Positions 6,264 through 15,826 of a DNA stretch of 43,480 bases are shown here, one piece after another. Within the stretch, counting starts at the first letter, position 1. Every line of letters begins with the position of its first letter. Source of the stretch: Sphingorhabdus sp. EL138 (GTDB taxonomy: Bacteria > Pseudomonadota > Alphaproteobacteria > Sphingomonadales > Sphingomonadaceae); assembly GCF_945862485.1 (NCBI RefSeq), contig NZ_CAMAYF010000017.1, forward strand, positions 1 through 43,480. The letters run 5' to 3'. Position numbers and translations under genes: made by a program. Below the pieces are notes generated by a model. It saw only the letters and a program-made list of their open reading frames with translations, did not search any database and had not been told where the DNA came from.

Positions 6264-7435
6264 AGATCGTCGATGTCTGCGAATTTTACGCGCCCGAAGG
6301 TGGCGGCGTCCGGACATATATCCATGCGAAGCTCGCATTTGGAGCGCGGCTTGGGCATGCCATAACGGTAATTGCGCCGGGCAATAGAGACGAAGTGGTC
6401 GAATATGGAAACGAGTGCCGCATCATCTATGTAAAAGCGCCGCCGCTGCCTTTTGACAAAAAATATGGCATGTTCTGGGACGCGGCGCCAGTTCACGCCA
6501 TTTTGGACGCCGAACAACCCGATGTGCTGGAGGCATCCTCCCCATGGCGCGGTGCATGGATTGCCCGAAGCTGGAACGGCAAGGCTCTTCGGTCGATATT
6601 CATGCATCATGACCCGCTGTCGGCTTGGGCCTATCGCTGGTTCGATGGCGTTGCCTCGCACGATACCATTGATCGGCAGTTTGAGTGGTTCTGGCGTTAT
6701 CTCAGGCGCATGTGTAACAGTTTTGACTACACCGTATGTGCATCGCCCAGCCTTCAAAAAAGGCTGGCCAGTGGCGGCATCTTTGGTGCTGTCAATATCC
6801 CCATGGGGGTAGATGCAGGGGTCTTTTCGCCGGCACGGAGACATATGTCGGTTCGCCGGGATTTGTTGGCCCGTTGTAACTTACCCGATACGGCGACATT
6901 GTTATTGGGCATTGGGCGCCATACGCCTGAAAAACGCTGGCCTTGCCTAGTTGATGCGGTATCCCGGGTGGCGGCAAAACGGCCAGTGGGCTTAGTGTTG
7001 ATTGGCAATGGCCACCAGCAGGCGTCAATCATTGAGCACGTAAACGGCAACCCGCATATCCAGTTGCTTGAGCCTGTCCGCAATCGCACCGCGCTGGCGA
7101 CGATAATGGCGAGTTGCGATGCGCTGGTGCATGGGTCATCTGCAGAAACATTTGGACTTGTCGCGTCGGAGGCTCTGGCGTCTGGGCTGCCTTTGCTACT
7201 CCCAAATGCAGGCGCGGTCGCAGATATTGCCCATCCTGATTTCAGCGAAACGTATGTGCCTGGGAACGCGCATGATGCTGCACTGGCGCTCATGCGGCTT
7301 TTGGATCGCGATCAACATCAGCTTCGGTCGGCTTCGCACCGCGCAGCTATGACTGCTCGCACACTCGACGAGCACTTTACGGAACTATTCCAGACATACG
7401 CCGACACCATTTCAGAAAAAAAGGAGGCCGCATAA
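6260..7435 (+). CDS. Glycosyltransferase family 4 (GT-B)
   Basis: The protein has 391 aa. The N-terminal domain shows the glycine-rich acceptor loop (FYAPEGGGVRTYIHAKL, residues 9-25). The C-terminal nucleotide-sugar domain shows GIGRHTPEKRWPCLVDA and the retaining-transferase E-x7-E motif (E296 and E304 in SSAETFGLVASEAL), followed by GLPLLLP. Length and layout fit GT4 family mannosyl/glucosyl-type transferases acting in the cytosol on lipid-linked acceptors. It overlaps the upstream DUF2141-like gene by 4 nt. It ends with AAAGGAGG just before its stop, a ribosome binding site for the small gene that overlaps its stop codon (TAATG). Confidence 0.9.
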   Translation: MKIVDVCEFYAPEGGGVRTYIHAKLAFGARLGHAITVIAPGNRDEVVEYGNECRIIYVKAPPLPFDKKYGMFWDAAPVHAILDAEQPDVLEASSPWRGAWIARSWNGKALRSIFMHHDPLSAWAYRWFDGVASHDTIDRQFEWFWRYLRRMCNSFDYTVCASPSLQKRLASGGIFGAVNIPMGVDAGVFSPARRHMSVRRDLLARCNLPDTATLLLGIGRHTPEKRWPCLVDAVSRVAAKRPVGLVLIGNGHQQASIIEHVNGNPHIQLLEPVRNRTALATIMASCDALVHGSSAETFGLVASEALASGLPLLLPNAGAVADIAHPDFSETYVPGNAHDAALALMRLLDRDQHQLRSASHRAAMTARTLDEHFTELFQTYADTISEKKEAA

Positions 7436-7575
7436 TGACCGCAATCTTGCGCATGTACCACCACATAGCAGTAGTCCCGACACGGGGCACGAGGCGACGG
7501 TTGAACCAGATCGTGCGTTACCCAAAACCTTTATGGTATTATCTTTTGCGCTTTGCGTTCCGCAACAGTCAGTAA
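7435..7575 (+). CDS. 46-aa small basic protein at the end of the glycosyltransferase operon
   Basis: The ATG overlaps the stop of the GT4 gene (TAATG) and sits behind a near-perfect Shine-Dalgarno (AAAAGGAGG, about 7417-7426, 8-9 nt ahead). The product starts MTAILRMYHHIAVV and ends RYPKPLWYYLLRFAFRNSQ. It is strongly basic (many Arg) with an aromatic, amphipathic C-terminal stretch (PLWYYLLRFAF) that could dock on a membrane. I do not recognise a family. The strong, correctly spaced ribosome binding site and the coupling are the reasons for calling it. Alternatively the signal may be left from a longer gene. Confidence 0.6.
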   Translation: MTAILRMYHHIAVVPTRGTRRRLNQIVRYPKPLWYYLLRFAFRNSQ

Positions 7576-7670
7576 TAGCCAAAAAATAGTATTGCGCGGA
7601 ATGTCGGTTAGGCAAGCGTTCATGCTTCATTACTGTTTCGGCGCGACAGTAGCTGCGTTCATCTAGGTCA

Positions 7671-9167
7671 TCATGGCTTTTTGAAGCTGAGATTAAACGT
7701 ATTGATGATGTAGGCTTTCTCGGTCGCAGAGCCGCCATATTGATAATATAAAAGTTCAGGACCGCCATCAGCGTTGAAATCTCCCACGGCTAACAAACGC
7801 CCCGATTGGTTTTGAGGGAGCGTCGCTGCCAAACGCGAAAAGCGGCCAGACCCCTGATTGAAGAACACAAGCAGTTGGCCATTGCTGAGGCCGTAGACAA
7901 TGTCTTTCAGGCTATCACCATCTAGATCTTGTATAAAAACATCAGGTGACCAGTTGAGGCGCGCCGCGCGGATGTCCGATTGATCCTGCGGGATCGCGTC
8001 GGCGGTTATATCGGTAAAGACGCCCCGATCATTTCTCAGCAGCTGCAGATAATTGCCGCCATAATAAGGGACATATCTGGAATGTTGGATAAGCAAGTCC
8101 AAATCGCCATCCTTGTCGAAATCGGCGCTTCTGGTTTCCATATGCAGATTTGTATCAATGCCATAAATGCTGGGTGGCAAAGCCACGCCCTCATTGAAAA
8201 AAAAGCGCCCATTCTTGTTGAAGAAAAGCAGGCTCGGTGTCGAGCCATGGCCAAATCCGGCCACGAGATCAGCAAATCTGTCGCCGTTCAGATCAGCCAG
8301 ATGCAGATCGAGAAGAAGGTTGAAGCCCTCATTGCCCTCCGATCTTGGATTGGTCATCGGAACCGAAAGCAATTGTTCAAAAAATGGGTCGTTTGATGCC
8401 GTAAATCGTCCGCTGGACTGCTGCGTGAGTAAGACAGGGCGGAAGCCATCTCCAAAAGCCGTCCAGTTTCCGATTAATATATCATCTAAGCCATCACCAT
8501 TCACGTCGCCCGCTGCCATCGAATGGGCGTCCACCGCATCATCTGGCAATGTATCCTTATGGGGTAAGCGCGGGATCGCATTCGCAACGGCCCCAATGGT
8601 TCCGGACCTTTGCCCAATCAGGACAGCGCTGCCATGTGCTTTGGGATCGCGATATGAACCCGAAACATTGTGCGCCACGAAAAATGCCATCGGCTTCCCC
8701 GCAACCTGCAAAGCTGCGGCCCGCCGCGCGCCAAAGACAGAGGGCAATTGGGCGTTCAATCCAGAATCATAGCGCAGACGGCCATCCGCGTTTGAGAGCA
8801 GCACATAAGGTAAGGCCGCATAAGCGGGGGTACCATAAGCCTTGCTCAACGGAATGATGACCTCTGGGTATCGCCCCCCCTCAAAATCCAAAGCCATGCT
8901 GGCTTGAGGGAAGATATCAGCAACACCGCCGGGATAATTTACCCCGGCATAGGTATAAGTCGGCACAAGATCGCGTGTCGCAAACCTATGGACCTCATAA
9001 GCAAATTTGATTTCGATAAAGGGCGCGGTTGCCGCGGGCGTAGATGTCCCTTGTGATTGGTTGGGCGTGCCAGCGTTCGCAGTGGAGCCCGAGCTGTCTC
9101 CGCCACAACTTGCCAGTAGGAATGCACAAAAAGGTGCAAGCGTTAAGGCGGCAAAGCTAAATTTCAC
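7671..9167 (-). CDS. FG-GAP/VCBS-repeat lipoprotein
   Basis: The protein has 498 aa. A lipoprotein signal peptide ends in the lipobox LLASC (Cys21), followed by a Ser/Thr/Gly linker. The mature protein has at least five calcium-binding FG-GAP-type loops: DVNGDGLDD near residue 219, DLNGDRFAD near 289, DFDKDGDLD near 348, DLDGDSLKD near 413 and DFNADGGPE near 462. Together these predict a beta-propeller anchored to the outer membrane or facing the periplasm. The start is GTG with AGAGGAG 8 nt upstream. It converges on the glycosyltransferase operon. Functional inference stops at surface adhesion or binding. Confidence 0.87.
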   Translation of the reverse strand: MKFSFAALTLAPFCAFLLASCGGDSSGSTANAGTPNQSQGTSTPAATAPFIEIKFAYEVHRFATRDLVPTYTYAGVNYPGGVADIFPQASMALDFEGGRYPEVIIPLSKAYGTPAYAALPYVLLSNADGRLRYDSGLNAQLPSVFGARRAAALQVAGKPMAFFVAHNVSGSYRDPKAHGSAVLIGQRSGTIGAVANAIPRLPHKDTLPDDAVDAHSMAAGDVNGDGLDDILIGNWTAFGDGFRPVLLTQQSSGRFTASNDPFFEQLLSVPMTNPRSEGNEGFNLLLDLHLADLNGDRFADLVAGFGHGSTPSLLFFNKNGRFFFNEGVALPPSIYGIDTNLHMETRSADFDKDGDLDLLIQHSRYVPYYGGNYLQLLRNDRGVFTDITADAIPQDQSDIRAARLNWSPDVFIQDLDGDSLKDIVYGLSNGQLLVFFNQGSGRFSRLAATLPQNQSGRLLAVGDFNADGGPELLYYQYGGSATEKAYIINTFNLSFKKP

Positions 9168-9375
9168 GCTCGGCTCCTCTTCAGATCATATGTACGATCA
9201 TCAAAATATTGGGCACTACTGCCGCGATGTTTCCTATCAAAGTCGGCTATCCTAACGTGATGCGATGATATTGCTACTGTGCGCTTAGCAGCGTCCATCA
9301 TTCCCTTGCACCCTGCACTTAAGCGGGCATAGTAACACATGCGACTAGGGCGCACAGAATATCGGGGGAATAAGC

Positions 9376-10740
9376 GTGGGTAGCATCGAACAAACCGCTA
9401 TTGGCCAGCCATCCGGTCACCCCAAAGGCTTATTCTATTTATCCTTCACTGAGATGTGGGAGCGCTTTTCCTTTTATGGGATGTCGGCGTTGCTCACGCT
9501 CTATATGGTGAAAGAGCTGCTGCTGCCGGAAAATGCGGCGCAGGTCATTGGCCTCCCCGCCCTTCGCAATCTGTTCGAGTTTCGGGGGGCGATGAGCGAC
9601 GTTGCTTTTTCCGCAATCATTTATGGTTGGTATGCCGGGCTTGTCTATTTCACGCCGATCGTCGGGGGCTGGGTTGCCGACCGGATATTGGGGGCAAAGC
9701 GCACGGTAATGCTCGGCGTCATCTTGATGAGCGCGGGGCATCTGGCGATGTCCTTTTATGCCAGCTTTCTATTCGCGCTCTTGCTTCTGATCCTGGGGTC
9801 AGGATTTCTGAAGGGCAATATTTCTGCGCAGGTTGGCGCATTGTACCCCCCGTCTGATGAGTCCATGCGGTCACGCGGCTTCACCATTTTTTCGACCGGT
9901 ATCTGCATTGGCGCTGCAAGCGGGCCGCTCGTGACGGGTCTGGTTGCGGCGGTCTATGGCTGGCATGCGGGGTTCGCGGTGGCCGCCGTGTTGATGCTGG
10001 TTGCGCTGCTTGCCTATATATTGGGTCAGCGCCATTTACCCGATGATCGTCCAGTAGCCCGCAAACGCGAAAAATCTGCGCCGATGACCAAGGCTGAGCG
10101 CAAACGCTTATGGGTCCTCCTCCTCGTCATTGCCCTGACTATACCGGCCGAAATTGCCTATCCGATGGTGTGGAGCATCGGTATCTTGTGGGTCGATCAA
10201 TATGTGAATTTGGCGACATCGCTGGGCGACGTGCCCTCCAGTTGGTTTGCATCGATGGATTCCATCGGCGCCATATTGGCGGCCCCTGCGCTGGTGATAT
10301 TTTGGGCATGGCAGGCAAAGCGTGGCATCGAACCGAGCAGCGTGACGAAGGTCGGTATTGGATCCACCATAATTGCCGTTGCCGCGCTTCTTTTCGCTTA
10401 TGGCAATATGGGACACAGCGGGCCCGACAGTGTGGACGCCGGATGGGCCATTGCGGGCTGGCTGATCATGGGGCTGGCCTGGATGTATTATTGGCCGACA
10501 ACTTTAGCCATCGTCAGCCGAGCCGCCCCTGCGGGTATGGCCTCTATTTTGATGGGCGTTGCCTTCCTCTCGCCCTTTATCGGGCATGTGCTGGCGGGAT
10601 GGATCGGCAGCTATTTTGACCAAATGCACCCGTCGGTTTTTTGGGCAATGGATGCCGCCATCGCGCTGGCTGGCGGCATTCTCATCCTGCTGTTCCGCAA
10701 ACGCCTCCAAGCGACGCTGGAATCTGACCTCGCTTCGTAA
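9376..10740 (+). CDS. POT/PTR2-family proton-coupled peptide transporter
   Basis: The protein has 454 aa. The first helix carries the ExxER-F signature (FTEMWERFSFYGM) that defines the proton-dependent oligopeptide transporter branch of the major facilitator superfamily. A GGWVADRILGAKRTVMLG segment matches the MFS loop 2-3 motif. About 12-14 hydrophobic helices follow. It imports di- and tripeptides across the inner membrane with protons. The GTG start is preceded by CGGGGG. It stands alone, divergent from the FG-GAP gene and ending 10 bp from the convergent FAD oxidoreductase gene. Confidence 0.88.
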   Translation: MGSIEQTAIGQPSGHPKGLFYLSFTEMWERFSFYGMSALLTLYMVKELLLPENAAQVIGLPALRNLFEFRGAMSDVAFSAIIYGWYAGLVYFTPIVGGWVADRILGAKRTVMLGVILMSAGHLAMSFYASFLFALLLLILGSGFLKGNISAQVGALYPPSDESMRSRGFTIFSTGICIGAASGPLVTGLVAAVYGWHAGFAVAAVLMLVALLAYILGQRHLPDDRPVARKREKSAPMTKAERKRLWVLLLVIALTIPAEIAYPMVWSIGILWVDQYVNLATSLGDVPSSWFASMDSIGAILAAPALVIFWAWQAKRGIEPSSVTKVGIGSTIIAVAALLFAYGNMGHSGPDSVDAGWAIAGWLIMGLAWMYYWPTTLAIVSRAAPAGMASILMGVAFLSPFIGHVLAGWIGSYFDQMHPSVFWAMDAAIALAGGILILLFRKRLQATLESDLAS

Positions 10741-10750
10741 CGGCGCTAAC

Positions 10751-12115
10751 TTAAAATAGGCGCGCGCCTTGGCGGCGGAGTTCTTGTTGCACGTCGCTAA
10801 TATTGACCTCAGAAAAATCGCGATCCGATTTGACGGCCATTGCCGCGGCAACGCCCGCGCCCTGCCCCGCAACGGCGCAGCACATCATGTTGCGGACCGC
10901 AGCATGGCTGACCTTATCGCCGCCAATCACGCGGCCAGCGGTAATCAAATGCCGGACATTTTTGGGTAACATCGACCGGTAAGGCAGTTGAAAATAGCGC
11001 CCTGTCGTCGGCAAGATAAGATAGCCATAGCCGTCGATAAATTCGGGAAAGATACCGATGCTATCGTCAAAGCGGCCTTGCTCCATCACATCATCGGCGG
11101 TCATATTATACACCGCATCAATCTTGCGCGTATCGCGAATGCCCAATGTCATACCGAAGTTGCGCAACTTGGCATCTTCGCAGCCGGGCATAAACGCTTG
11201 CAACGCTGCAATGGCATGCATTGCCTGCTTACGCCCTGCCATTTCTCCATGTGTCAGGGCATCGGGGTCTGTGCCGTCCAGATATAAATGACACATGTTG
11301 AGATAGGTCAAATCCCCCTGATCCGACACTGTGCCCCAAGTGCCAGCCATTGTCTTAACGCTATCGGGTATCAGGCCCGCCTCTAACGCCTTTTGAAAGG
11401 GCTTGCGCAAAAAGGGCGAGAACATTTCATCCTCTTTACCGCTGGTAATCACTTCCCACTCCCCGCCCACGGCCCAGTCGCCATAGGTTTGCGGATCGGC
11501 CTTTACCGCATCGATGAACCGCGTCTTGTTCACGCCGCACATGGAAAACATGACCGAGACCGACATCATTTCGTCCACGGGGTGCATATGCGTGGGCGCG
11601 CCAGCACGGTGGGCAATGTCGGCATCCCCTGTCGCGTCAATCACCCGTTTGGCAAGAATGGCCTCCCGGCCCGCCTTGCTTTCGACAATCACGCCACGGA
11701 TTGTGTTCCCATCCATGATGGGCGCCACACATAATCGGTGCAGCATGGGGATGACGCCGGCTTCCTCGACAAGCGTATCTGCGACAAATTTGAAGGCTTC
11801 GGCATCCAGACTATGGCTGATCGATTGCGGTTCCGGCATGGCCGCGCCCATCAATTTGGCGCGGTCTTCAAATTCACGCCCGATGCCTTCGCTGTCGATG
11901 GTGGCTGGGTGCCGATACCATGCGAAGCCCTCCACCCCGACCTGCGTGATATTGCCGCCGAAACAGCCATAACGTTCGAGCAAGGTTGTTTCGACGCCCG
12001 CCCGCGCCGATGCCAATGCGGCCGCAAGGCCACCGGGGCCAGAGCCGACGACGAGGACATCGGTGTGGCGGATCACATCAACTTTACGGGCTGGCTCAAC
12101 TATCGTTTCTATCAT
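10751..12115 (-). CDS. FAD-dependent oxidoreductase (FAD_oxidored type)
   Basis: The protein has 454 aa. The dinucleotide-binding fold is at residues 19-45 ([29 protein letters not shown]), followed by the GCFGGNIT turn typical of PF12831-type flavoproteins. [16 protein letters not shown] motif is mid-protein and a C-terminal [18 protein letters not shown] closes the FAD site. No substrate can be assigned. It is the third gene of the bet operon: its ATG overlaps the betA stop (ATGA), so it is probably co-translated with BetA. A role in handling a choline- or betaine-derived metabolite is inferred from context only. Confidence 0.82.
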   Translation of the reverse strand: MIETIVEPARKVDVIRHTDVLVVGSGPGGLAAALASARAGVETTLLERYGCFGGNITQVGVEGFAWYRHPATIDSEGIGREFEDRAKLMGAAMPEPQSISHSLDAEAFKFVADTLVEEAGVIPMLHRLCVAPIMDGNTIRGVIVESKAGREAILAKRVIDATGDADIAHRAGAPTHMHPVDEMMSVSVMFSMCGVNKTRFIDAVKADPQTYGDWAVGGEWEVITSGKEDEMFSPFLRKPFQKALEAGLIPDSVKTMAGTWGTVSDQGDLTYLNMCHLYLDGTDPDALTHGEMAGRKQAMHAIAALQAFMPGCEDAKLRNFGMTLGIRDTRKIDAVYNMTADDVMEQGRFDDSIGIFPEFIDGYGYLILPTTGRYFQLPYRSMLPKNVRHLITAGRVIGGDKVSHAAVRNMMCCAVAGQGAGVAAAMAVKSDRDFSEVNISDVQQELRRQGARLF

Positions 12116-13779
12116 CTTTGGGCATCATTCCAATTTGGCGCGACGTAAAATGGCGCATTCGATGGGGCGAGCATCGGCTTGCCAAGAATATGATCGGCCG
12201 CCTTTTCCCCGATCATGATCGTTGGCGCATTCAAATTGCCTGTGGTGATGGTCGGCATCACGCCGCTATCCACCACGCGCAGCCCTTGGACACCGATGAC
12301 ACGCAATTCGGGGTCAACCACGGCCATCGGGTCACGCGGGCTGCCCATCTTGCATGTGCAACTTGGGTGCAGCGCGCTTTCGACATGTTCGGCAATGAAG
12401 GCGTCAATTTGCGCATCGGTAACACAGTCCGCGCCGGGTTGAATCTCACGCCCGCGAAATGGCGCAAAGGCGGGTTGTTGGAAAATCTCCCGCGTCAGCC
12501 GCACACAGGACCGCATGTCTGTCCAATCGTCAGGATGGCTCATATAGTTGAACAAGATTTTGGGCTTGTCGTGCGGATCTGCGCTTTTGAGCGTTACGGT
12601 GCCCCGGCTTTTTGACCGCATGGGGCCGACATGGGCCTGAAAACCATGTTCGGATGCCAGCGACGATCCGTCATAATTGATCGCCATCGGAAAGAAATGA
12701 TATTGGATATCGGGGTATTTGATACCGGCACGGCTGCGGATGAAGCCACAGCTCTCAAACTGGTTTGACGCCCCCAACCCCGACCGACCCAATAGCCATT
12801 GTGCACCGACCATGAATTTACCGAGCAGATTTGCCTTGCCGTACAAAGTGATGGGCTGGGTGCAGGCCATTTGGAAATAAAATTCCAGATGATCCTGTAG
12901 GTTCGCGCCCACACCCGGACGGTCCGCGCGCACCTCAATGCCATGCGCTTTTAGCTCCTCTGCTGGACCAATGCCGGAAAGCTTGAGCAGCTGCACGGAA
13001 TTGATAGGCCCGCCCGACAAGATGACTTCGCGCCCCGCGTGCACCTGATGCATTTGACCTGCGCGTTCATACTCCACCCCGATGGCGCGCGTGCCGTCAA
13101 ACAGGATGCGCGTCACCAGTGCCTTTTCTATGACTTTCAGATTGGTTCGCTTGCGCGCTTCGTACAAATAGGCCTTCGCCGCTGAACAGCGCGTGCCGTT
13201 CCGCACCGTCATATCCATCCGGCCAAAGCCTTCTTGGGCATAGCCGTTATAATCTTCGGTCAAGCTATAGCCCGCTTGCTGCGCCGCATCGAGCCAGGCC
13301 TGATGCAGCGGATTGTCGAGCGGGCCATAGCTGGTCGACAAGGGGCCATCGCCGCCGCGGTAGGTGTCCCCGCCTTCGGCCCGCCCTTCGGCGCGTTTGA
13401 AATAAGGCAGCACATCGGCATAGCCCCATCCTGTTGCGCCTTCCTCTTCTTTCCAATGTTCAAAATCGAGCGCGTTGCCGCGCACATAGACAAGGCCGTT
13501 GATGGATGATGATCCGCCCAGCCCCTTGCCGCGGGGGCAATTCAGGCGTCGGTTGTTCAAATGCGGCTCCGGCTCGCTTTCATAACCCCAATTCCACCTT
13601 TTGGTGTTCATGGGGTAGGCAAGTGCGGCGGGCATCTGAATCAAGACCGAGCGGTCACTGCCGCCATATTCTAGCAATATGACCTGATGCGCACCATCGG
13701 CGCTCAACCGATCCGCCAGCACGCACCCAGCCGACCCAGCGCCGACAATGATATAATCTGCGGCCTCAATAGGGTGCAT
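12112..13779 (-). CDS. betA: Choline dehydrogenase (GMC oxidoreductase)
   Basis: The protein has 555 aa, matching the ~556 aa of E. coli BetA. An N-terminal FAD-binding GAGSAG is at residues 13-18. The GMC signature is [17 protein letters not shown] (about residues 80-96). The second GMC signature is [24 protein letters not shown]. The C-terminal catalytic region has [11 protein letters not shown] and [17 protein letters not shown]. It oxidises choline to betaine aldehyde at the membrane. The ATG at 13779 is chosen because it starts right at the FAD domain and overlaps the end of the upstream aldehyde dehydrogenase by 14 nt; longer forms (13893, 13800) would add an unrelated basic tail. It is the second gene of the betIB-betA operon. 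Confidence 0.93.
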   Translation of the reverse strand: MHPIEAADYIIVGAGSAGCVLADRLSADGAHQVILLEYGGSDRSVLIQMPAALAYPMNTKRWNWGYESEPEPHLNNRRLNCPRGKGLGGSSSINGLVYVRGNALDFEHWKEEEGATGWGYADVLPYFKRAEGRAEGGDTYRGGDGPLSTSYGPLDNPLHQAWLDAAQQAGYSLTEDYNGYAQEGFGRMDMTVRNGTRCSAAKAYLYEARKRTNLKVIEKALVTRILFDGTRAIGVEYERAGQMHQVHAGREVILSGGPINSVQLLKLSGIGPAEELKAHGIEVRADRPGVGANLQDHLEFYFQMACTQPITLYGKANLLGKFMVGAQWLLGRSGLGASNQFESCGFIRSRAGIKYPDIQYHFFPMAINYDGSSLASEHGFQAHVGPMRSKSRGTVTLKSADPHDKPKILFNYMSHPDDWTDMRSCVRLTREIFQQPAFAPFRGREIQPGADCVTDAQIDAFIAEHVESALHPSCTCKMGSPRDPMAVVDPELRVIGVQGLRVVDSGVMPTITTGNLNAPTIMIGEKAADHILGKPMLAPSNAPFYVAPNWNDAQR

Positions 13780-15763
13780 CGATTGGTTCCATCGCGACAT
13801 AGACGCTTTTAAGTTGGGTATAATGTTCAATCGCCGCCTTGCCATTTTCGCGGCCAAGACCCGATTGTTTATTGCCGCCAAATGGCATTTCAATTGGCGT
13901 AATATTATAAGTATTTATCCAGCAAGTGCCCGCCTCCAACGCCGCGATCACACGGTGGGCGCGCGTCAGATTGTTGGTGAAAATACCGGCCGCCAAACCA
14001 AATTCGGTGTCATTCGCCCGCGCGACAACCTCCGCCTCATCTTCGAAATCGAGCACCGCCATGACGGGACCAAAAATCTCTTCGCGCACAATAGCCATGT
14101 CATCGGTGCAGTGCGTAAAGATAGTCGGCTCGATAAACGCCCCTTGGGCCAGATTGCCACGCACCGCCCGCTTTCCGCCTGTGAGCAAAGTGGCGCCCTG
14201 CTCCCGCCCCAGAGCAATATAACCTAAGACCTTTTCCATATGCGCTTGCGAAATCAATGCGCCCATTTGCGTGGCGGGATCGAGCGGGTCGCCGATCACC
14301 ATCGCCTGCGTCCGCGCCTTCAATTTTGCCAGAAACGCATCACGGACATTTTTATGCACAAAAACGCGGGTCCCGTTGGTGCACACTTCACCCGCCGAAT
14401 AAAAATTGGCGAGCAACGCGCCCGATACCGCTTCGTCCAAATCGGCATCTTCAAAGATGATCAAAGCCGATTTTCCGCCCAGTTCAAAGGTAACATATTT
14501 CAGCGTGCCTGCAGCATCCACCATCACCTTTTTGCCCGTGCCCACTTCGCCGGTCAGCGACACTTTGGCGATGTCGGGATGGAGGCTGAGCAATCGGCCC
14601 GTCTCGGCTTTGCCTTGTACGACCTGAAACAAACCATCGGGAAGGCCCGCCTCAAGATAGACTTTCTCAAGCTCTATCGCGGTGAGTGGCGTCAACTCCG
14701 CAGGCTTGAAGATCATGGCATTGCCGCACGCCAAAGCGGGCGCAGATTTCCAACACGCAATTTGTATGGGGTAATTCCACGCGCCAATGCCCGCAACGAC
14801 GCCCAAGGGCTCCCGTCGGCTGTAGCCAAATGCACCCGTGCCCAGATCATGATGTTCACCGGCAATGGTGCGCGCAAGCCCCGCATAATATTCGATACAA
14901 TCCGCACCAGATATAACATCCACCGCGCTGGTTTCTTGAATGGGCTTGCCCGTATCTTGCGTTTCAAGCCGCGCAAGAATGTCATTGCGTTCCACCAGCA
15001 AAGCAGCGGCGCGGTGCAGAATTCGCCCCCGCTCTACACCCGGCGTTTTCGCCCATAGCTTTTGGGCATGGGCCGCGCGGGCCACAGCCTTGTCGACCTC
15101 TGCCTGTCCGTCGATGCGGATGGTCGCGAGCAATTGCCCTGTCGCTGGGTTGATCGTGTCAAAATGCGATGCAAGCGGCGCAGGTCGCGTGGCAGACACA
15201 TTGCGCGCAATGAAATCAAAAATAAGGTCGCGGGCCAACCCATTCTGCAGCGCCGCCCCGCCATTCATCGCCGCACGCAGCCAGACGCCGTCAATCATAG
15301 CCGCTATGGTATGCGCCATGGGTAATATTTCACGCGTGTCGACCAGCTTTCGCAGATCAAACTTTAAATTCGACAACATGCGTTGTTGATGCGCCCTTTG
15401 CACGCGCGCCAGTTGCGGCACATGCAGCGCCTGTCCCCAGAAAGACAACCAAACCCGCGCCATTTCCTCGGAAAAATCATTATGCCCCAAATGCGAGTCC
15501 ACCAACGCCTCTATGCGCGCGCGGGGTCCGGCAGCCAGCTGGAGGCGCGCCGTTGCCTGATGGTTCAACTGGCGTACGACGGCGCGGAAGGCGGCTTCGA
15601 GCAAGGCGTCTTTGCTCGTGAAATAATGCACGATCAGCGCCGCCGAGATATTTGCATGGCGCGCAACCTTATTGAACGTGAATTCAACTATTCCATATTC
15701 AGCCAAAACAGCAATTGCCGAGGCAATAATATGTTGACGACGATCAGTTTTAACTTGAGGCAT
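13766..15763 (-). CDS. BetI repressor - betaine aldehyde dehydrogenase (BetB) fusion
   Basis: This is one uninterrupted 665-codon frame. Residues 1 to about 195 are a TetR-family BetI regulator: HTH region [30 protein letters not shown] at 28-57, BetI-type core [29 protein letters not shown] and IDGVWLRAA. From residue 201 (FDTINPATG) it is betaine aldehyde dehydrogenase to the end: [29 protein letters not shown], catalytic Glu427 in FELGGKS and nucleophile Cys461 in [11 protein letters not shown]. The 34-residue spacing matches E. coli Glu252/Cys286. Compared with E. coli BetB, only the first ~20 residues are missing. No ribosome binding site precedes any possible BetB start in the joint. 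ATG 15763 is preferred over TTG 15778. It should oxidise betaine aldehyde to glycine betaine while carrying its own operon's repressor. Confidence 0.9.
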   Translation of the reverse strand: MPQVKTDRRQHIIASAIAVLAEYGIVEFTFNKVARHANISAALIVHYFTSKDALLEAAFRAVVRQLNHQATARLQLAAGPRARIEALVDSHLGHNDFSEEMARVWLSFWGQALHVPQLARVQRAHQQRMLSNLKFDLRKLVDTREILPMAHTIAAMIDGVWLRAAMNGGAALQNGLARDLIFDFIARNVSATRPAPLASHFDTINPATGQLLATIRIDGQAEVDKAVARAAHAQKLWAKTPGVERGRILHRAAALLVERNDILARLETQDTGKPIQETSAVDVISGADCIEYYAGLARTIAGEHHDLGTGAFGYSRREPLGVVAGIGAWNYPIQIACWKSAPALACGNAMIFKPAELTPLTAIELEKVYLEAGLPDGLFQVVQGKAETGRLLSLHPDIAKVSLTGEVGTGKKVMVDAAGTLKYVTFELGGKSALIIFEDADLDEAVSGALLANFYSAGEVCTNGTRVFVHKNVRDAFLAKLKARTQAMVIGDPLDPATQMGALISQAHMEKVLGYIALGREQGATLLTGGKRAVRGNLAQGAFIEPTIFTHCTDDMAIVREEIFGPVMAVLDFEDEAEVVARANDTEFGLAAGIFTNNLTRAHRVIAALEAGTCWINTYNITPIEMPFGGNKQSGLGRENGKAAIEHYTQLKSVYVAMEPIDAPY

Positions 15764-15781
15764 GAGCTGGCGTATCAAACA

Positions 15782-15797
15782 TTGAACGCCTATTCAA
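15782..15797 (-). promoter_or_regulatory. Candidate BetI operator upstream of the bet operon
   Basis: The palindrome TTGAACGCCTATTCAA (arms TTGAA and TTCAA, 6-nt spacer) lies 19 bp ahead of the fusion gene's ATG. It has the TTGAA/TTCAA half-sites I associate with BetI operators of bet operons in other proteobacteria. Position and match suggest that the BetI half of the fusion represses its own operon, with relief by choline. The match to the known motif is from memory. Confidence 0.5.
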
Positions 15798-15826
15798 CAC
15801 CGGCCGTCAGACAGGCTGGATTTTGG

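Noticed and set aside
7631-7651. TACTGT/ACAGTA hairpin between the small protein gene and the FG-GAP gene as a terminator
   Set aside because: Six weak pairs, a 9-nt loop and no T-run on either side.
13766-15763. BetI-BetB joint as an artefact of two overlapping genes
   Set aside because: The frame is continuous, no internal start with a ribosome binding site is seen near residues 190-205, and BetB lacks its own N-terminal residues, so a true fusion is the simpler reading; raw-read confirmation is still listed as the decisive check.
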